A stretch of 13,166 bases of DNA from Clostridiales bacterium (GCA_004558115.1 SFDT01000039.1:1-13166); one strand, 5' to 3'. Counted from the stretch's first letter, positions 5,382 through 12,552 are shown. Program-made: numbers and translations. The notes: a model not told the origin generated them from the sequence alone.

Positions 5382-6094
5382 TGCGGGTGACATTTCTGGC
5401 CCACAGCGGCTTTTTTGTGGAGCTGGAGGGCGTCTGTCTGCTGTTTGACTGGTGGAAGGGGGCTCTGCCGCCTCTGCCGCCGGAAAAGCCCCTGCTGGTG
5501 TTGGCCAGCCACCGCCATGAGGACCACTTCAAGCCGGAGATCTTCGGGCTGGACGGCGGTCCCCGGCCCGTCCGGTTTCTGCTGGGCAAAGACATCCGCC
5601 TGACGGAGCGGAACCGGGCCAGCTGGGGCCTGTCGGAGGAGACCGCCGGACATTGCTTCTCCCTAGCGGGAAATGAAACAGCGGAGCCTCTGCCCGGCAT
5701 CCGGGTGGAGACCCTTCCCTCCACCGACGAGGGGGTGGCCTTTCTGGTCACCGCCGGCAGCCAGACCGTCTACCATGCTGGCGACCTCCACTGGTGGCAC
5801 TGGGAAGGGGAGGACAAGGCCTGGAACCGGAACATGGAGGTCAACTTCAAGCGGTATCTGGAGCCCCTCCGGGGCCGGCGAATGGACCTTGCCATGGTGC
5901 CCCTGGACCCCCGGCTGGAGGGTGCCTATGGCTGGGGTCTGGACTACTTTTTAACGCTGGCAAGGCCCCGTTGGGTCCTGCCCATGCATCAATGGGGTGA
6001 TTTCGCCCTGACAGAGCGGTTTTGCCGGGAGCACCCGGCACAAGCCGGTCTCATCGTCCCCATCTCACGGGAGGGAGAGCGTTTCACTTTTTGA
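5381..6094 (+). CDS. MBL-fold metal-dependent hydrolase (UlaG/UPF0173-like)
   Basis: A 237-aa metallo-beta-lactamase-fold protein. The metal-binding motif is H44-x-H46-x-D48-H49 (SHRHEDHF). Further ligand candidates are in YHAGDLHWWH (about 129-138) and the late PMHQWGD histidine. N-terminal strand VTFLAHSGFFVEL followed by FDWW resembles the UlaG/UPF0173 branch, whose characterised members include L-ascorbate-6-phosphate lactonase. The substrate here cannot be read from sequence. The start is ATG 5381, overlapping the previous stop; a GTG at 5378 directly in front is possible but redundant. There is no strong ribosome site, consistent with coupling to the ybjQ-like gene. The protein is cytosolic. 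Family assignment is firm and specific activity unknown. Confidence 0.9.
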   Translation: MRVTFLAHSGFFVELEGVCLLFDWWKGALPPLPPEKPLLVLASHRHEDHFKPEIFGLDGGPRPVRFLLGKDIRLTERNRASWGLSEETAGHCFSLAGNETAEPLPGIRVETLPSTDEGVAFLVTAGSQTVYHAGDLHWWHWEGEDKAWNRNMEVNFKRYLEPLRGRRMDLAMVPLDPRLEGAYGWGLDYFLTLARPRWVLPMHQWGDFALTERFCREHPAQAGLIVPISREGERFTF

Positions 6095-6107
6095 AAGGAG
6101 CATGACT

Positions 6108-6407
6108 ATGAAAATCGACGGCAACGAACTGGCCATCCGCCAAAACGACCTGGACCGGGAGGGCCGCCATGAGGAGGCCATGGCCCTCAAGCGGGAATTT
6201 CTGGAGCAAGTGCGCCAATCCGGCGACCACTGCCCCTGTCAGGAGGCCTGCCCCCACCACGGCAACTGCTTTGAGTGCGTGACGCTCCACCGGGGCCACC
6301 GGGACCATCTGCCCATGTGCATGTGGGACATGGTGAATGAGCGGCTCCACAAGCTGTCCCTTCTGACGGAGGGGACCCTGCGTACATATGAGGAGCGGTT
6401 GAAATGA
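6108..6407 (+). CDS. Cys/His-rich small protein, putative metal-binding
   Basis: A 99-aa protein. Residues 1-38 are charged and helical (ELAIRQNDLDREGRHEEAMALKREFLEQV). A Cys/His cluster follows: CPCQEACPHHGNCFEC, then HRGHRDHLPMC, which looks like a small zinc- or iron-sulfur-binding knuckle. The spacing C-x-C-x3-C-x2-HG-x-C-x2-C plus a later LPxC recalls DUF6485-type cysteine patterns, although I would not assign it to that family. Start: AAAGGAG at 6094-6100 is only one base from an ATG at 6102 but seven bases from ATG 6108, so 6108 is preferred. It is the last gene of the merR operon, immediately after the MBL gene, whose stop lies beside its ribosome site. Confidence 0.85.
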   Translation: MKIDGNELAIRQNDLDREGRHEEAMALKREFLEQVRQSGDHCPCQEACPHHGNCFECVTLHRGHRDHLPMCMWDMVNERLHKLSLLTEGTLRTYEERLK

Positions 6408-6444
6408 CCAAGCGGCTGTGACCCTTTTGCTGTTTCGGATTATC

Positions 6445-6484
6445 AAAAGCCGGCTTCCGCGGTATGCGGAAGCCGGCTTTTCTA
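6445..6484. terminator. Bidirectional terminator between merR operon and ktrA
   Basis: A perfect 16-bp stem (6445-6460 with 6466-6481) has a 5-base loop GGTAT. It starts with AAAA and ends with TTTT, so it gives a T-run in both directions. It lies 37 bases after the Cys-rich gene and 16 bases after the ktrA stop on the other strand, ending two convergent operons. Confidence 0.92.
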
Positions 6485-6497
6485 TGTAGTTCTTCAC

Positions 6498-7145
6498 TCA
6501 CAGCTTCAAAAACCGCTGGGCGTCCCGGTTACTGCCCAGAATGAAGATGGTCTCATCCGCCCGGAAGCAGTGGGCGGGGCCGGGGAGCGGCTCCAGATTG
6601 CCGTTGCACTTCGTTGCCAGCACATTGATGTGGTACTTCTGCCGGACCGCCAGCTCCACAATGGTCTTCCCCACCCAGGCGGCGGGCACCGCCGTTTCAA
6701 AAATGGAGTGGTCGTCCGTCAATTCGATGTAGTCGAAAATATGGTCGGCACTGTACCGCACCGCCGCCCAGCCGGCCATCTGCTTTTCCGGATAGATGAC
6801 ATCGTCCGCGCCGTTGCGCAGCAGGAATTTGGCGTGTACATCCCGGGCCGCCCGGGCCACCACGAAGGGCGCGCCGTGTTCCTTCAAAAGAGCGGTGGTC
6901 TCCAGGGAGCTTTGAAAATCGTCGCCGATGGCCACCACGCACAAATCAAAATTCCGGACGCCCAGGGAGGCGATGAACTGCTCGTTGGTGCTGTCCCCGA
7001 TCTGGGCGTTGGTCACCAGCGGCAGGATGTCATTGACCCGCTGCTCGTCCCGGTCCACCGCCAGCACCTCGTGGTGCAGCGCCCGCAGCTTTTCGGCCAT
7101 GTGCCGCCCAAAGCGCCCCAGGCCGATCAAAAGCACAGATTTCAT
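6498..7145 (-). CDS. ktrA: Potassium uptake regulatory subunit KtrA/TrkA (RCK protein)
   Basis: Cytosolic gating ring of the Ktr potassium channel. The 215-aa length fits KtrA (one RCK unit) rather than the double-length TrkA. RCK_N (1-125) is a Rossmann fold with G8-x-G10-x-x-G13 (LIGLGRFGRH) and the ribose-binding acid D31 (LAVDRD), for NAD(H)/ATP/ADP. RCK_C (about 135-215, DHSIFETAVPAAWVGKTIVELAVRQ) is the domain that binds c-di-AMP in characterised relatives. AAGGAAGG precedes the ATG; the gene starts 15 bases after the ktrB stop, so the pair forms a ktrB-ktrA operon. It ends at the shared bidirectional terminator. Identification is firm; the choice between the names ktrA and trkA rests on length and partner. 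Confidence 0.95.
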   Translation of the reverse strand: MKSVLLIGLGRFGRHMAEKLRALHHEVLAVDRDEQRVNDILPLVTNAQIGDSTNEQFIASLGVRNFDLCVVAIGDDFQSSLETTALLKEHGAPFVVARAARDVHAKFLLRNGADDVIYPEKQMAGWAAVRYSADHIFDYIELTDDHSIFETAVPAAWVGKTIVELAVRQKYHINVLATKCNGNLEPLPGPAHCFRADETIFILGSNRDAQRFLKL

Positions 7146-7160
7146 ACGTACCTTCCTTTC

Positions 7161-8537
7161 TTATCCCACTGTTACCGGCTCCTGGGGAAACTGCGGCGCG
7201 GAGGTCCCATTTCCGGCCGTGACGGCGTAGATCATGGTAAGGCCGCCCACACGCCCAAAATACATCAGGAAGATCAAGATCATTCTGGAGGGCAGCGAGA
7301 ACCGCCCGGTACCGCCCAGGGACAAGCCCACGGTGCCAATGGCCGAGGCCGCCTCAAACAGGGCGTCCATCAGCGGAGCACCGTCGATGCAGCAGATCAA
7401 AATGCCGCCCGCAAGGAACAGCAGCAGGTACAGCAGGAAAATGGCGCAGGCGTTTTGCAGGGCCGGCTCCTGGATGCGCCGTCCGAAGCACTGGGCGCTG
7501 CGCCGGCGGCGAAAGACCGCGGCGGCACTCAGCAGTAAAACGGCAAGGGTGGTGGTTTTGAAACCGCCGGCGGTGGAGCCGGGAGAGCCGCCGGTGAGCA
7601 TCAGCAGGATGGTCACCAACTGGCTGGGCGCGGACATCCGGGCCAGGTCCACGGTGTTGAAGCCAGCTGTTCGCGGTGTGACAGACTGGAAGAGGGCGGC
7701 CAGCGCCTTCTCCCCCACGGTCATGCCAACCCACTGGGGCAAACGGAATTCGTAGAGCAGGAAAAAAAGGAATCCAGACAGCAGCAGCGCGGCGGTGGTG
7801 GCCAAAATGAGCTTGCTTTGCAGGCGGTATTCCTTGAGGTGCCGGCCATGGGCAGCCACATCCTGCCAGGTCAAAAAGCCCAATCCGCCCACGACGATCA
7901 GCAGCATGACCGTTCCATTGAGCACCGGGTCGCCCGCATAGGCGGTGAGGGAGGAAAAGGGCGCTTCCCGCCCCATTAAGTCAAAGCCGGCGTTGCAAAA
8001 GGCGGAGACCGCGTGGAAAACGGCATACCATACTCCCCGCCACAAGCCGAAGCGCGGACAAAACCGCACCGCCAGGGCCGCGGCGCCGATGCCCTCGATG
8101 GCAAAGGCGGTCTTCAAAATAAAGCCCGTCATCCGAACGATGCCGCCCACCTGGGGGGCGGAGATGGATTCCTGCATGACCCATCGCTGTTTCAGCCCGA
8201 TCCGGCGTCCGGAAAAAATAAAGGTAGCCACGGCCACGGTGACAACGCCCATACCGCCCACCTGGATCAAGCACAGAAGGACCAGCTGGCCAAAGCCGGA
8301 CCAGTAGCTGGCCGTGTCATGGACCACAAGGCCGGTGACGCAGGTGGCGGAGGTGGCGGTAAACAAGGCGTCAAAAAAGGATGCTCCCCCCCACTCCCGT
8401 GTGGAAAATGGCAGCATCAGCAGCGCCGTCCCCAGCAGGATCAGGCCCAGGAAGCCAAAAATAATGATGCGGGCGGGGGACACCCGGTCAATTTTCCAAA
8501 AAGGCCTCCACGCCGCCCGGCGCTTTTCGTTGAACAC
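7161..8537 (-). CDS. ktrB: Potassium channel/transporter subunit KtrB (TrkH/KtrB family)
   Basis: Membrane pore of the Ktr system, 458 aa, the KtrB size class. It is built of four pseudo-repeats, each with a pore loop and selectivity-filter glycine: TSATCVTG69L; FCNAGFD; TPRTAGFNT; and ASAIGTVGLS. The gate segment GGSPGSTAGGFKTTT and the final TM with FGRVGGLT are also family marks. The start is GTG at 8537 (MFNEKRR), with AGGAGG ten bases upstream. The transcript leader is only about 48 bases, too short for the ydaO-type c-di-AMP riboswitch that precedes ktrAB in B. subtilis. Control is instead likely through the KdpE-like site at 8640-8655. Divergent from the kdpDE operon. Confidence 0.95.
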   Translation of the reverse strand: MFNEKRRAAWRPFWKIDRVSPARIIIFGFLGLILLGTALLMLPFSTREWGGASFFDALFTATSATCVTGLVVHDTASYWSGFGQLVLLCLIQVGGMGVVTVAVATFIFSGRRIGLKQRWVMQESISAPQVGGIVRMTGFILKTAFAIEGIGAAALAVRFCPRFGLWRGVWYAVFHAVSAFCNAGFDLMGREAPFSSLTAYAGDPVLNGTVMLLIVVGGLGFLTWQDVAAHGRHLKEYRLQSKLILATTAALLLSGFLFFLLYEFRLPQWVGMTVGEKALAALFQSVTPRTAGFNTVDLARMSAPSQLVTILLMLTGGSPGSTAGGFKTTTLAVLLLSAAAVFRRRRSAQCFGRRIQEPALQNACAIFLLYLLLFLAGGILICCIDGAPLMDALFEAASAIGTVGLSLGGTGRFSLPSRMILIFLMYFGRVGGLTMIYAVTAGNGTSAPQFPQEPVTVG

Positions 8538-8591
8538 GCGGTCACTGCCTCCTCTAAAAGATGACTGTAAAAAGCTATAAAGATTGATTTG

Positions 8592-8600
8592 ATTATACCA
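8592..8600 (-). promoter_or_regulatory. ktrBA promoter, extended -10 without -35
   Basis: On the minus strand TGG-TATAAT (8600-8592) is a perfect extended -10. The hexamer 17 bases upstream is TAAAGT, not a -35 box, as expected for an activator-dependent promoter. The predicted transcription start is about 8585. The -10 lies exactly 42 bases downstream of the TTAAT repeat at 8655-8640. Confidence 0.7.
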
Positions 8601-8639
8601 TGTGCAGAATGAGGACTTTATTAGGGTTCTTTACGCGGT

Positions 8640-8655
8640 ATTAAAATTGTATTAA
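8640..8655 (-). promoter_or_regulatory. Putative KdpE operator, ktr side
   Basis: Minus-strand TTAATACAATTTTAAT contains two TTAAT half-sites with 11-bp phasing, the pattern bound by head-to-tail OmpR/PhoB-class dimers. It is 14/16 identical to the site at 8739-8754 and oriented toward ktrB. Centred about 62 bp upstream of the predicted ktrB transcript start. Confidence 0.7.
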
Positions 8656-8738
8656 GGCACAGCTCCGCGGGTGTCCGCCGCCGGCAAAACAGCGGTATTC
8701 CCAAGCCTTTCCGGGAAATCCCGGCAAAAGCCCCGGCA

Positions 8739-8754
8739 TTAATGCAATCTTAAT
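8739..8754 (+). promoter_or_regulatory. Putative KdpE operator, kdp side
   Basis: TTAATGCAATCTTAAT contains two TTAAT half-sites with 11-bp phasing, 14/16 identical to the inverted copy at 8655-8640. It points toward the kdp operon. The gap to the TATAAT at 8797 is 42 bp, the same as on the ktr side. Shared consensus TTAATRCAATYTTAAT. Confidence 0.7.
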
Positions 8755-8796
8755 CTCCGGCAGAAAATGCAAATCTCATCCATAGATGTTTCCGTT

Positions 8797-8802
8797 TATA
8801 AT
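8797..8802 (+). promoter_or_regulatory. Promoter of the small-protein/kdpDE operon
   Basis: A perfect TATAAT at 8797-8802; the hexamer 17 bases upstream is TCTCAT, so no -35 box is visible. The predicted transcript start is about 8809, giving a leader of about 35 bases to the ATG at 8844. Its distance to the upstream TTAAT repeat supports activation by KdpE. Confidence 0.65.
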
Positions 8803-8843
8803 AAAAGCAGAGATCGCATTTTGCGTTTGGGGGAGGGAGCTGC

Positions 8844-9059
8844 ATGGAACTTCTTCTATTGGCCGGCGGGACCCTTTACGTTGCTGCCATCGGCTTCTTT
8901 GTCATGGGCCGCTTGGGACGGTTCCTGGATAATGGCGGCATTTCTCCCGGTTGGGACGGGGCCGGGGAGGCCCGGGACGCCGGGCAGGAGCCAGACCCGC
9001 CCCGGCAGCCAGCCCCCTCCATTCCGCAAGATCATCCCAGCGCATTCCATAAAAAGTAA
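8844..9059 (+). CDS. Small single-TM protein upstream of kdpD, hypothetical
   Basis: A 71-aa protein. Residues 1-22 are a membrane helix (MELLLLAGGTLYVAAIGFFVMG), followed by GRLGRFLDNGG. The cytosolic tail is Pro/Asp-rich (GQEPDPPRQPAPSIPQDHP) and probably disordered. GGGAGGGAGC ends three bases before the ATG. It is the first gene of the operon, 57 bases before kdpD. I do not recognise the family; the size and single helix recall KdpF, the 29-aa helper peptide of the KdpFABC pump, but sequence similarity is not evident and the pump is absent. A KtrB-associated or KdpD-associated accessory peptide is the likeliest guess from context, and it is only inference. Confidence 0.78.
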   Translation: MELLLLAGGTLYVAAIGFFVMGRLGRFLDNGGISPGWDGAGEARDAGQEPDPPRQPAPSIPQDHPSAFHKK

Positions 9060-9064
9060 TGTCG

Positions 9065-9073
9065 TGCTATAAT
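9065..9073 (+). promoter_or_regulatory. Possible internal promoter for kdpDE (extended -10)
   Basis: TG-C-TATAAT at 9065-9073 is a perfect extended -10 just after the stop of the small gene. The upstream hexamer TTCCAT is a poor -35. A transcript from about 9080 would have a leader of about 37 bases before kdpD's ATG at 9117. It could supply basal sensor and regulator independent of the main promoter. Confidence 0.45.
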
Positions 9074-9116
9074 CATCTATATGGCCGCATTCCCGCCGCA
9101 GAGAGGAGGGATTTCC

Positions 9117-11795
9117 ATGCTGGAGGAGCGCCGTCCGGACTTCGGTCTGCCGCACAGCGTCCGGCAGCCGGAGGAACCGTCGGCCGGACATTTGAAAATA
9201 TTCTTTGGCTATGCCGCCGGCGTCGGCAAGACTTACGCCATGCTGGAAGCCGCCCGCCGGGCCAAGGCGGCCGGCGTGGATGTGGTGGCGGGCTATATCG
9301 AGCCCCACACTCAGCCGGAGACCATGGCCCTGCTGGACGGGCTGGAACAGCTGCCTGTCAAAACGGTCCTATATAGAGGTACCGCACGAAAGGAATTTGA
9401 TCTGGACGCGGCACTGGCGCGGCATCCTCAGCTGCTTCTGCTGGACGAGCTGGCCCACACCAACGCCGAGGGCTGCCGCCATGTCAAGCGCTACCAGGAT
9501 GTGCAGGAGCTGCTGCGCGCGGGCATCGACGTTTACACCACCGTCAACGTCCAGCATCTGGAAAGCCTGAACGACAAGGTGGCCGCCATTACCGGCGTAT
9601 CCGTGGCCGAGCGCATCCCGGACAGCGTATTTGACTCCGCCGACCAGGTGGAGCTGGTGGACCTGGAGCCCGCGGACCTTCTGGAGCGGCTGCGGGCGGG
9701 AAAGGTCTGCCGCCCCCGGCAGGCCCTGGGGAATTTTTTCACCGCCAAAAATCTGGCCTCCCTCCGGGAGATCGCTCTGCGGCGCACGGCGGACCGGCTG
9801 GAGGCGGCTCCCTGGTCCGGGGAAGAGGAAAAGCCCAAGGCGGGCGAGCACATCCTCACCTGTCTGTCCGCCTCCCCCTCCAACGCCAAGGTCATCCGTA
9901 CCGCCGCCCGTATGGCAAAGGCCTTCCACGGCGCTTTCACGGCGCTGTTCGTGGAAACGCCGGAATTTGCCTCCATGTCTGACGCGGACCGGGCCCGCAT
10001 CAGCGCCAATGTGCGTCTGGCGGAGGAGTTGGGTGCCAAGATCACCACCACCTACGGCGATGACCCGGCGGTGCAGATCGCGGAGTACGCCCGCATCAGC
10101 GGCATCTCCAAGATCGTTCTGGGCCGCAGCCCCCGCCGGGAGGGCCTGCGCCACACCGAAAACCTGGTGGACCGGCTGAACGGCCTGGCCCCGGATCTGG
10201 ACATCTACATCATCCCGGACCAGAAAGCGGGACGCCAGCCGCCGCGTACCCGGCAGGTCAAGCCCACACAGGAGCGGTTTTCCGCCGGTGACCTGCTGAA
10301 AATGCTGGGCGTCCTGGGGCTGTGCACGCTGGGCGGCTACTTCTTCTCCTTTTTGGGCGTGGCGGACACCAACATCATCATGCTGTACCTGCTGGGTGTG
10401 CTGGTCATCTCCATGATCACCACAGGCCGCAGTTACAGCTTGCTTTCCTCGTTGCTGTCGGTGCTGCTGTTCAACTTTTTCTTTACAGACCCCTATTTCA
10501 CCCTCCGCAGTGACCCCAGCTATATCGCCACCTTCGGCATCATGCTGCTGGTGGCTCTGCTCAGCACGTCCCTGACCATCCGGGTCAAGACCCAGGCGAA
10601 AATGAACGCCGACAAGGCCTACCGCACCGCTATTTTGCTGGAATCCAGCCGCAAGCTGCAAAACGCCGAGGGGGCGGAGGCCATTTTGACGGTGGCGGCC
10701 CAGCAGCTGAGCCACCTTCTGGAGCGGGACCTGGTGGTCTACCAGGCAGACGGCCAGGGGGGGCTGCTGCCGGCCATGCGCTTCCCTGTTGCCGAAAAGA
10801 CAGACCTGTCCTCTTTGCTGGTCCCCTCGGAAGAAGCCGTGGCGGAATGGGTGCTGAAAAACAACAAGCACGCCGGCGCCACCACCAATACCCTGCCAAA
10901 CGCCAAGTGCCTGTACCTGTCCATCCGGGGCACCGGCGGCGCACTGGCCGTGGTGGGCATCGCGGTGAAGGGCAGCCATCCCCTACAGTCCTTTGAAAAG
11001 AATCTGATGGTGGCGCTTCTGGACGAGTGCGGACTGGCGCTGGAAAAAGAGATCACCATGCGGGAAAAGCAGAAAGCGGAGGCGCAGGCGGATCAGGAGG
11101 CCCTGCGGGCCAATCTCCTGCGGGCAATCTCCCATGACCTGCGCACGCCCCTGACCAGCATTTCTGGCAATGCCAACATCCTGATGGAAAAAGCGGACCA
11201 ATTGGAGCCGGAAAAGCAGCAGAGCCTGTTCGCCGCCATCTACGACGATGCTATGTGGCTCATCAACCTGGTGGAGAATCTGCTCTCCATCACCAAAATC
11301 GAGGATAACCGCATCCATATGAACATGGAGCCCGAGCTGCTGGAGGACATCTTTACAGAGGCGCTGTCCCACCTGGACCGCAACGCCGGCAAGCACCATA
11401 TCCAGGTGGACCTGCCGGACGATATCCTCATGGCCGATATGGACGCCCGCCTCATGGTGCAGGTGGTCATCAACATCGTCAACAACGCCATCAAGTATAC
11501 GCCGGAGGGCTCCCATATCACGCTGTCGGCAAAGCGTTCCGGCCAGCTGGTGGCCGTGGAGGTCACTGATGACGGCCCCGGTATCCCTGACGGCGCCAAG
11601 GAAAAGCTCTTCGATATGTTCTATACCGCCAATAACGAGCGGGGCGATGGCCGCCGGGGCCTGGGCCTGGGCCTCTCCCTCTGCAAATCCATCGTGTCCG
11701 CCCACGGCGGGGAAATCGAAGCCATGGACAATCACCCTCAAGGGACGATCTTTCGCTTCACCTTGCGGGCATCGGAGGTAAAACCCTATGAATAA
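9117..11795 (+). CDS. kdpD: Sensor histidine kinase KdpD
   Basis: Membrane sensor for low potassium, osmotic or second-messenger signals that phosphorylates KdpE. At 892 aa it has the complete family order: KdpD domain (about 20-230) with Walker A GYAAGVGKT (31-39) and LLLLDE motif near 110; universal-stress domain (about 245-365, ILTCLSASPSNAKVIRTAARMA), the c-di-AMP site in studied relatives. Four DUF4118 membrane helices follow (about 393-490), with the KdpD signature NFFFTDPYFTL, then a GAF-like region (about 520-650). The kinase core has phospho-acceptor His673 (AISHDLRTPLTSISGN), N box VINIVNNAIKYTPEG, G1 DDGPGIPD and G2 GLGLGLSLCKSIV. Start: GAGGAGGG lies six bases before ATG 9117; the ATG at 9081 has no ribosome site. 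It overlaps kdpE by eight bases. All catalytic motifs look intact. Confidence 0.96.
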   Translation: MLEERRPDFGLPHSVRQPEEPSAGHLKIFFGYAAGVGKTYAMLEAARRAKAAGVDVVAGYIEPHTQPETMALLDGLEQLPVKTVLYRGTARKEFDLDAALARHPQLLLLDELAHTNAEGCRHVKRYQDVQELLRAGIDVYTTVNVQHLESLNDKVAAITGVSVAERIPDSVFDSADQVELVDLEPADLLERLRAGKVCRPRQALGNFFTAKNLASLREIALRRTADRLEAAPWSGEEEKPKAGEHILTCLSASPSNAKVIRTAARMAKAFHGAFTALFVETPEFASMSDADRARISANVRLAEELGAKITTTYGDDPAVQIAEYARISGISKIVLGRSPRREGLRHTENLVDRLNGLAPDLDIYIIPDQKAGRQPPRTRQVKPTQERFSAGDLLKMLGVLGLCTLGGYFFSFLGVADTNIIMLYLLGVLVISMITTGRSYSLLSSLLSVLLFNFFFTDPYFTLRSDPSYIATFGIMLLVALLSTSLTIRVKTQAKMNADKAYRTAILLESSRKLQNAEGAEAILTVAAQQLSHLLERDLVVYQADGQGGLLPAMRFPVAEKTDLSSLLVPSEEAVAEWVLKNNKHAGATTNTLPNAKCLYLSIRGTGGALAVVGIAVKGSHPLQSFEKNLMVALLDECGLALEKEITMREKQKAEAQADQEALRANLLRAISHDLRTPLTSISGNANILMEKADQLEPEKQQSLFAAIYDDAMWLINLVENLLSITKIEDNRIHMNMEPELLEDIFTEALSHLDRNAGKHHIQVDLPDDILMADMDARLMVQVVINIVNNAIKYTPEGSHITLSAKRSGQLVAVEVTDDGPGIPDGAKEKLFDMFYTANNERGDGRRGLGLGLSLCKSIVSAHGGEIEAMDNHPQGTIFRFTLRASEVKPYE

Positions 11796-12513
11796 ACCGC
11801 AGATCCTGTTTGTGGAGGACGATGCCGCCGTCGGCAACCTCATCGCCACCACGCTGGAAACACAGAACTACCAGTTTCACCGGGCCAAAAACGGCAGCCA
11901 GGCAGTGATGGACGCCCTCTCCTGCCGGCCGGATGTGATGCTGCTGGACCTGGGACTTCCGGATATCGACGGCATCGAGATCATCAAGAAGATCCGCTCC
12001 TGGAGCAATCTGCCCATCATCGTGGTGTCCGCCCGGTCCGATGACCGGGACAAGGTGGCGGCCCTGGACGCCGGAGCCGATGACTATCTGACCAAGCCCT
12101 TCTCCGTGGACGAGCTGCTGGCCCGGCTGCGGGTAGCCCTGCGCCGGGTGCGGTACGACAGCCAGAAGACCAGCCAGGAGGCCGCCCGGTATCAAAACGG
12201 CGGCCTTGTCATTGACTATGCCGCCGGGTGCGCCTACCGGGACGGACAGGAACTCCACCTGACTCCTATCGAATATAAGCTCTTGTGTCTGCTGGCCAAA
12301 AACACCGGCAAGGTCCTGACCCACAACTATATCATCAGTGAGATCTGGGGCAGTTCTTCCGAAGGCGTTTCAGCGGAACTGCCCTCCCTGCGGGTCTTTA
12401 TGGCCACGCTGCGCAAAAAGCTGGAGGTGGACCAGAGCCGCCCCCAGTATATCCAGACCCACATCGGAGTGGGCTACCGGATGATCCAGTGCAACCGGGA
12501 AAGTGACGTATGA
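11788..12513 (+). CDS. kdpE: Response regulator KdpE (OmpR/PhoB class)
   Basis: Cytosolic transcription factor activated by KdpD, 241 aa. The receiver domain (1-120) has acidic pair D11-D12, phospho-acceptor Asp54 (LLDLGLPDIDG), switch residue S81 and Lys103 (TKPF). The winged-helix DNA-binding domain (about 140-235) shows LTPIEYKLLCLLAKNTGKVLTH, the recognition region SAELPSLRVFMATLRKKL and the wing hairpin YIQTHIGVGYRM. GGAGGT lies eight bases before the ATG, which is inside the end of kdpD (ATGAATAA), so the two are translationally coupled. Probable targets in the window are the paired TTAAT repeats at 8640-8655 and 8739-8754. No kdpFABC genes follow; instead a hairpin and the tRNA cluster do. 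Confidence 0.96.
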   Translation: MNKPQILFVEDDAAVGNLIATTLETQNYQFHRAKNGSQAVMDALSCRPDVMLLDLGLPDIDGIEIIKKIRSWSNLPIIVVSARSDDRDKVAALDAGADDYLTKPFSVDELLARLRVALRRVRYDSQKTSQEAARYQNGGLVIDYAAGCAYRDGQELHLTPIEYKLLCLLAKNTGKVLTHNYIISEIWGSSSEGVSAELPSLRVFMATLRKKLEVDQSRPQYIQTHIGVGYRMIQCNRESDV

Positions 12514-12519
12514 GCAGCG

Positions 12520-12552
12520 GCGTGGGATGCCCGTCTGGGTATCCCACGCCTT
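12520..12552 (+). terminator. Hairpin after kdpE, probable terminator
   Basis: A 13-bp stem (12520-12532 with 12537-12549, one G-U) has a four-base loop GTCT and begins seven bases after the kdpE stop. Only a short CTT follows instead of a long T-run. A second AT-only hairpin with T-runs (about 12607-12625) may complete termination. Confidence 0.6.

Noticed and set aside
8538..8592. c-di-AMP (ydaO-type) riboswitch upstream of ktrB
   Set aside because: The predicted leader is only about 48 bases and shows no such structure; control by the upstream repeats is better supported.
8656..8738. Additional regulatory RNA or small gene between the two operators
   Set aside because: Only a short CCGGGA/TCCCGG palindrome (8711-8724) is visible; no ribosome site with an open frame or larger structure.
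9369..10979. Long open frame on the minus strand (536 codons) opposite kdpD
   Set aside because: It is a shadow of codon bias in GC-rich DNA: the protein is His/Gln/Gly-rich without domains, and kdpD on the other strand is complete and recognised.
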